Source: Lichenicola sp965198655
GTDB taxonomy: Bacteria; Pseudomonadota; Alphaproteobacteria; Acetobacterales; Acetobacteraceae
Assembly: GCA_965198655.1 (NCBI GenBank)
Contig: OZ240668.1
Span: 1,984,001-2,048,000, forward strand
Reading direction: 5' to 3'
Length of the DNA stretch: 64,000 nucleotides
Shown: positions 60,850 to 64,000 of the stretch, piece by piece
How positions within the stretch are numbered: position 1 is the stretch's first letter
Layout of the letters: every line of letters begins with the position of its first letter
Program-made: the position numbers and the translations under genes
Notes under the pieces: generated by a model
What the model was told of the DNA's origin: nothing
Database searches by the model: none
What the model saw: the letters and a program-made list of their open reading frames with translations, nothing else

Positions 60850-61465
60850 GGCGCTCTTCGACCTTGTCCAGCAGCGTTTGATGCACCTGTTCCACGTTCC
60901 CGCCGGCATCGACGACCACGATCCGTTCCGGCGCCGCGCGGGCGATCCGCCGGAACCCGTCCGCGACACGCAGGTGGAACGCCTCGTCCAGTCGCTCGTA
61001 GCGGTCGGGGGCGTCGCCTCGGCGCGTCAGCCTTTGCCGCGCCACCTCCCGTGGCAGATCGAGCAGCAGGGTCAGGTCCGGCTTGAGCGGGGTCAGCGCG
61101 ATCAGGTCGCGGATGAAGGCGAGCGGCTCCGTCTCGCCGTAACCCAGCCCGTATCCTTGGTAGGCCAAAGTCGAGTCGAAGAACCGGTCGCAGATCACCA
61201 AGTTCCCCTCGGCTAGGGCCGGGATGATCGTGTGCTCGACGTGGTCGAAGCGCGCTGCGAAATGCACCAGGATCTCGGCGCGCAGGCTGAGCCCGTGATC
61301 CCCCTCGAGCAGCAGCGTGCGCAGCCGCTCGGCACCCGCAGCACCTCCCGGCTCCCTGGTGTGCAGCAGCCTGCGGCTCTTTTCCAGCCGTTCAGCCAGC
61401 AGGCGCGACTGGGTCGACTTGCCGGCCCCCTCGCCCCCCTCGAGCGTGACGAACAATCCGTTCAC
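60839..61465 (-). CDS. tmk: thymidylate kinase
   Basis: Phosphorylates dTMP to dTDP. The 208-residue protein has the P-loop FVTLEGGEGAGKSTQSRLLA, the DR(Y/F) motif CDRFFDSTLAYQGYGLGYGE, LTLLLDLPREVARQRL and the lid region RRGDAPDRYERLD. It starts with GTG at 61465, overlapping the carboxypeptidase stop by four bases (GTGA), so it is translated together with the cell-wall gene upstream. Confidence 0.95.
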   Translation of the reverse strand: MNGLFVTLEGGEGAGKSTQSRLLAERLEKSRRLLHTREPGGAAGAERLRTLLLEGDHGLSLRAEILVHFAARFDHVEHTIIPALAEGNLVICDRFFDSTLAYQGYGLGYGETEPLAFIRDLIALTPLKPDLTLLLDLPREVARQRLTRRGDAPDRYERLDEAFHLRVADGFRRIARAAPERIVVVDAGGNVEQVHQTLLDKVEERLAG

Positions 61466-62685
61466 GAGCCGCCTACGAAGTGGTTGAGCACGGCCACGGC
61501 ACGCGCCGGAAGGCTCTTGCGTTCCACCGCGGCGGCGGCGACCAGCGGAACCTGGACGTCGGCGACGGAGGCGCCGGAGATGGTGATCTGGCCAATCTGT
61601 TGGCCAGCCCGGATCGGCGCCGGCAGCGGAGCCTGGTAGTCGAGCGCCACCTTCACACGGCCCTGCCAGCCATGCGGAACCGTCACCAGCAGGTCGTCGG
61701 CAGCGCAGACAGGAACGCTGCGCGCCACGCCGAGCCAGACCGGCGCCACCTCCAGCGGCTGGCTGCGCGTCAGCAGGTGCACGTTCTCGAAGTTGGCGAA
61801 CGCCCAGCTCAGCAGACGCTCGCCCTCGGCGGCACGGGCCTGCGACGACGGCAGCCCGTTGATCACCTCGATGATGCGGTTGTTGTTCCGCTCGGAGCTG
61901 ACGCAGAGGCCGAACCCGCCGGCATCGGTGTGGCCGGTCTTCAACCCGTCGGCCAGGCCCTTGTCGACCAGGACGTTGCGGTTGCCCTGGTTGATATTGT
62001 TGAACTTGTAGTCCTTCTCCGAGAAGAAGTGGTAGTCGCCGGGGAAGTCGGCGATGAGGTGGCGAGCCAGGCTGGCGATGTCGCGTGCCGACATCAGGTG
62101 GTCCGGATCCGGCCAGCCGGTAGCGTTGCGGAACTGGGTGTTGGTCAGGCCCAGCGTCTTGGCCATGGCGTTCATCTGCGCGACGAACTGCTCCTCGGAA
62201 CCGGACACTCCCTCGGCCAGCACGATGCAGGCGTCGTTGCCCGACTGGATGAGCATGCCGCGGATCAGGTCGGCGACCGAAACCTGGGCGCCCAGCGGCA
62301 CGAACATCTTCGAGCCCTGCATGCGCCAGGCCTTCTCGCTGACCGGCAGCATCTGGTCGAGGCGGAGGCGTCCCGACTTCAGCATGCCGAACACCAGGTA
62401 GGCGGTCATCAGCTTGGTCAGCGACGACGGCGGCATGCGCTCGTCGGCCGCCTTCTGGAGCAGGATGGCACCGGTCTGGAAGTCGCTGATGAACGCCCAT
62501 CGCGCTTCGGTGTCGAGCGGGCCGACCGGGGTGTCGGCAGCCGCCCCGGTCGGAGCGGGCGTCACGTCCGCCGCGGCAGGCGCCTTGGCAGCGCGACGCG
62601 GACGTGCGTCCGCGTCGCGTGACAGGAGGAGGGAGGGAAGCGCGAGGCTTCCGGCACCGGTCAGCAACAGCCGTCTGCTAGGCAC
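61462..62685 (-). CDS. D-alanyl-D-alanine carboxypeptidase (penicillin-binding protein 5/6 type)
   Basis: Trims peptidoglycan stem peptides. The 407-residue protein has a twin-Arg-like or Sec signal start (RRLLLTGAGSLALPSLLLS). The serine active-site motif is PSSLTKL (SxxK). The second motif is MLIQSGNDACIVLAEGVSG (SxN) and the third is LADGLKTGHTDAGGFGLCVS (KTG). A C-terminal PBP5-type domain follows (LLVTVPHGWQGRVKVAL). The start is a GTG at 62685. It is preceded by rlpA with an eight-base gap and overlaps tmk. Confidence 0.94.
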   Translation of the reverse strand: MPSRRLLLTGAGSLALPSLLLSRDADARPRRAAKAPAAADVTPAPTGAAADTPVGPLDTEARWAFISDFQTGAILLQKAADERMPPSSLTKLMTAYLVFGMLKSGRLRLDQMLPVSEKAWRMQGSKMFVPLGAQVSVADLIRGMLIQSGNDACIVLAEGVSGSEEQFVAQMNAMAKTLGLTNTQFRNATGWPDPDHLMSARDIASLARHLIADFPGDYHFFSEKDYKFNNINQGNRNVLVDKGLADGLKTGHTDAGGFGLCVSSERNNNRIIEVINGLPSSQARAAEGERLLSWAFANFENVHLLTRSQPLEVAPVWLGVARSVPVCAADDLLVTVPHGWQGRVKVALDYQAPLPAPIRAGQQIGQITISGASVADVQVPLVAAAAVERKSLPARAVAVLNHFVGGS

Positions 62686-62693
62686 TTCGATCC

Positions 62694-63605
62694 CTACTCG
62701 ACGATGATACGCGCCCCGGTTACCCCGGCGCGACGGGCCTGGTCCAGAGCGGCATCCGCATCGGAGGTTCGCTGGAACGGTCCTTCGCGGACGGTATACA
62801 CGACCTGACGTCCCTGCCCTTCACTTCCGACCGATCCTCCGAGTTCCGCCGCGACCTGGTCGGCGTAGCCGCGCTGGCCGAACTGGCCGCCGTCGATCCA
62901 CAGCGCGCCGGGATCGGGAGAGCCCTGCTGCACGACGGGCGGCAGGCGATCGCCGACGGGTTCGAGGGCCGTTGCGTTCGAGCGAGCTTCCGGGTCTCGA
63001 CGCCAGGCGACCCCCGTCGCACCACCTGCGCCGCTGCCGCCCGGCTCCAGAAGCGACTCCTCCTGCACGCCCTCGATCGGCGCAGCTACGATGTCCAGGT
63101 GCGGGCCGCCGGTGGCGCTTTCGGAGACAGCCTGACTGCGAGCAGGATCGAGGGTGATGTCGACGCGGGCCGGAACGCCCTCGGCCATGCCAAGAAGCGA
63201 GGCCGCCCGTTGCGTCAGGCCAAGCACCCGTCCCTGCTGCCCCGGTCCGCGGTCGTCCACACGCACAAGGATAATGCGGCCGTTCTCGAGGTTCCTGACC
63301 ACGACGACGCAGGGAAGTTGCAGGGTCTGATGCGCGGCTGCCATCGCGTCCGGATCGAACCGCTCACCGTCGGCGGTGAGGCCGCCGGGGGGTGCTGATG
63401 CGACCGTCGCGAGCCCGGTGGCGTGATAATCGAGCTGTTCCCTGGGATAGAACCAGGCACCGTCCGCTCCCTGCCAAGGCAGGCCCACGATGTAATGAGG
63501 CCTCGCCGACGCGACTGGTGGCTCCTGGCGGTGATGGCAGCCGGACACGCAGGCCAGCAGGCCGAACAGGACGAGGCGGCGACGGACCCCTCGGCGTCCG
63601 CTCAC
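62694..63605 (-). CDS. rlpA: RlpA family septal-ring lytic transglycosylase-like lipoprotein
   Basis: A 303-residue lipoprotein: lipobox LFGLLACVSGC with Cys23. The RlpA double-psi beta-barrel has FDPDAMAAAHQTLQLPC and VVVRNLENGRIILVRVDDRG. Its catalytic-type Asp lies in the last motif. A C-terminal SPOR domain (about 225-303) binds denuded septal glycan. In Pseudomonas RlpA is a lytic transglycosylase. The GTG start at 63605 overlaps the upstream transglycosylase stop by four bases. Confidence 0.93.
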   Translation of the reverse strand: MSGRRGVRRRLVLFGLLACVSGCHHRQEPPVASARPHYIVGLPWQGADGAWFYPREQLDYHATGLATVASAPPGGLTADGERFDPDAMAAAHQTLQLPCVVVVRNLENGRIILVRVDDRGPGQQGRVLGLTQRAASLLGMAEGVPARVDITLDPARSQAVSESATGGPHLDIVAAPIEGVQEESLLEPGGSGAGGATGVAWRRDPEARSNATALEPVGDRLPPVVQQGSPDPGALWIDGGQFGQRGYADQVAAELGGSVGSEGQGRQVVYTVREGPFQRTSDADAALDQARRAGVTGARIIVE

Positions 63606-64000
63606 GCCGCAGCGTTGCCGATGAGCCCAACCGCCAAGGCATAGAAGTCGGACGGGTTGTAGCGTCGGATCACGTTGAAGTTTGCGTAAACCATGAACGC
63701 GTCGCCGCCGGCACCGTCAGGCAACAGAAGTGCGCCGTTCACGTCCCCCTGCGAGAACCGCGCGCCGTCCTGCCGGCGAACGCCGGCTTCGGTCCAGGAC
63801 GCGAGCGGCCGTACCGCTTGCCGTCCGGCCAGGGATGGCGCGATCGGGCGGGTCAGCATCACCGGCTGGCCCCACGGTTCGCCGTCCGTCCAGCCGCAAC
63901 GGCCGAGGTAGTTGGCGATCGACGCGAACACGTCAGCCCGGTCGGTCCAGATGTTCCTGCTTCCGTCGCCGCTGTAGTCCACCGCGTAGCGCAGGTAGGA
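63602..64000 (-). CDS. lytic murein transglycosylase, MltB/SLT-2 type (C-terminal part; cut by right edge)
   Basis: Only the C-terminal portion is in the window. It has the family segment AVDYSGDGSRNIWTDRADVF, then ASIANYLGRCGW, ARFSQGDVNGALLLPDG, and the final AFMVYANFNVIRRYNPSDFY. These are typical of the MltB-like enzymes that cleave the glycan strands of peptidoglycan. The catalytic Glu would lie beyond base 64000. It overlaps rlpA by four bases, so it heads the operon. Confidence 0.9.
   Translation of the reverse strand, partial: SYLRYAVDYSGDGSRNIWTDRADVFASIANYLGRCGWTDGEPWGQPVMLTRPIAPSLAGRQAVRPLASWTEAGVRRQDGARFSQGDVNGALLLPDGAGGDAFMVYANFNVIRRYNPSDFYALAVGLIGNAAA

Overview
The window is about 70% GC bacterial chromosome with tightly packed, often overlapping genes. 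The neighbourhoods point to an alphaproteobacterium: dusB(nifR3)-ntrB-ntrC-ntrY-ntrX-hfq-hflX, a J-protein next to cobS and cobT with bolA divergent, a fused ispDF, an ATP12-type chaperone, and rlpA-dac-tmk-holB-metG-tatD. Acetobacteraceae is my best guess. I see no rRNA, tRNA, CRISPR array, intact insertion sequence or phage.

Layout. 1-2.5 kb: mutS, leaving the left edge. 2.6-4.7 kb: a methyltransferase, then an AT-richer islet with a damaged secreted protein and a damaged higBA-type toxin-antitoxin pair. 4.7-9 kb: gst and murJ, divergent from adenine deaminase. 9.3-14.5 kb: cupin protein, then the CobS/CobT cobaltochelatase block with bolA. 14.6-27 kb: envelope and accessory genes (two-domain glycosyltransferase, LolA-like lipoprotein, small secreted proteins, MFS transporter, FAD monooxygenase, membrane glycosyltransferase, YCF48 repeat protein). 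27-33 kb: co-directional rarA, RluC-type synthase, AsmA, ATP12, acylphosphatase. 33.3-36.6 kb: secreted double aspartic protease with PDZ, then decayed DNA with a broken aminoglycoside phosphotransferase. 36.7-38.9 kb: nitroreductase and acyltransferase. 38.9-49.4 kb: ispDF, then the Ntr block through hflX. 49.5-51.2 kb: inositol-phosphatase-type enzyme converging on mazG. 51.2-51.6 kb: gene debris. 51.5-56.4 kb: the prkA-yeaH-spoVR stress operon. 56.7-64 kb: an operon from a lytic transglycosylase (cut by the right edge) through rlpA, a D-Ala-D-Ala carboxypeptidase, tmk, holB, metG, tatD to a metallo-beta-lactamase fold enzyme.

How it works together. The core genes cover nitrogen and redox signalling (NtrBC, NtrYX), post-transcriptional control (Hfq), cobalt insertion for B12 (CobST), isoprenoid precursors (IspDF), cell-wall export and remodelling (MurJ, RlpA, Dac, MltB-type) and genome maintenance (MutS, RarA, HolB, MazG).

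Points that stand out: (1) three copies of a 120-140 bp intergenic element made of four consecutive hairpins, two of which supply the stop codon of the neighbouring gene; (2) a fused IspDF whose IspD half lacks two lysines expected in the active site; (3) a secreted protein that resembles eqolisin-type glutamic peptidases; (4) several one-base frameshifts, mostly in G/C runs, found only in small accessory genes while the long core genes are intact; (5) an aminoglycoside phosphotransferase that lost its catalytic loop; (6) a double aspartic protease with no ATG or GTG start.
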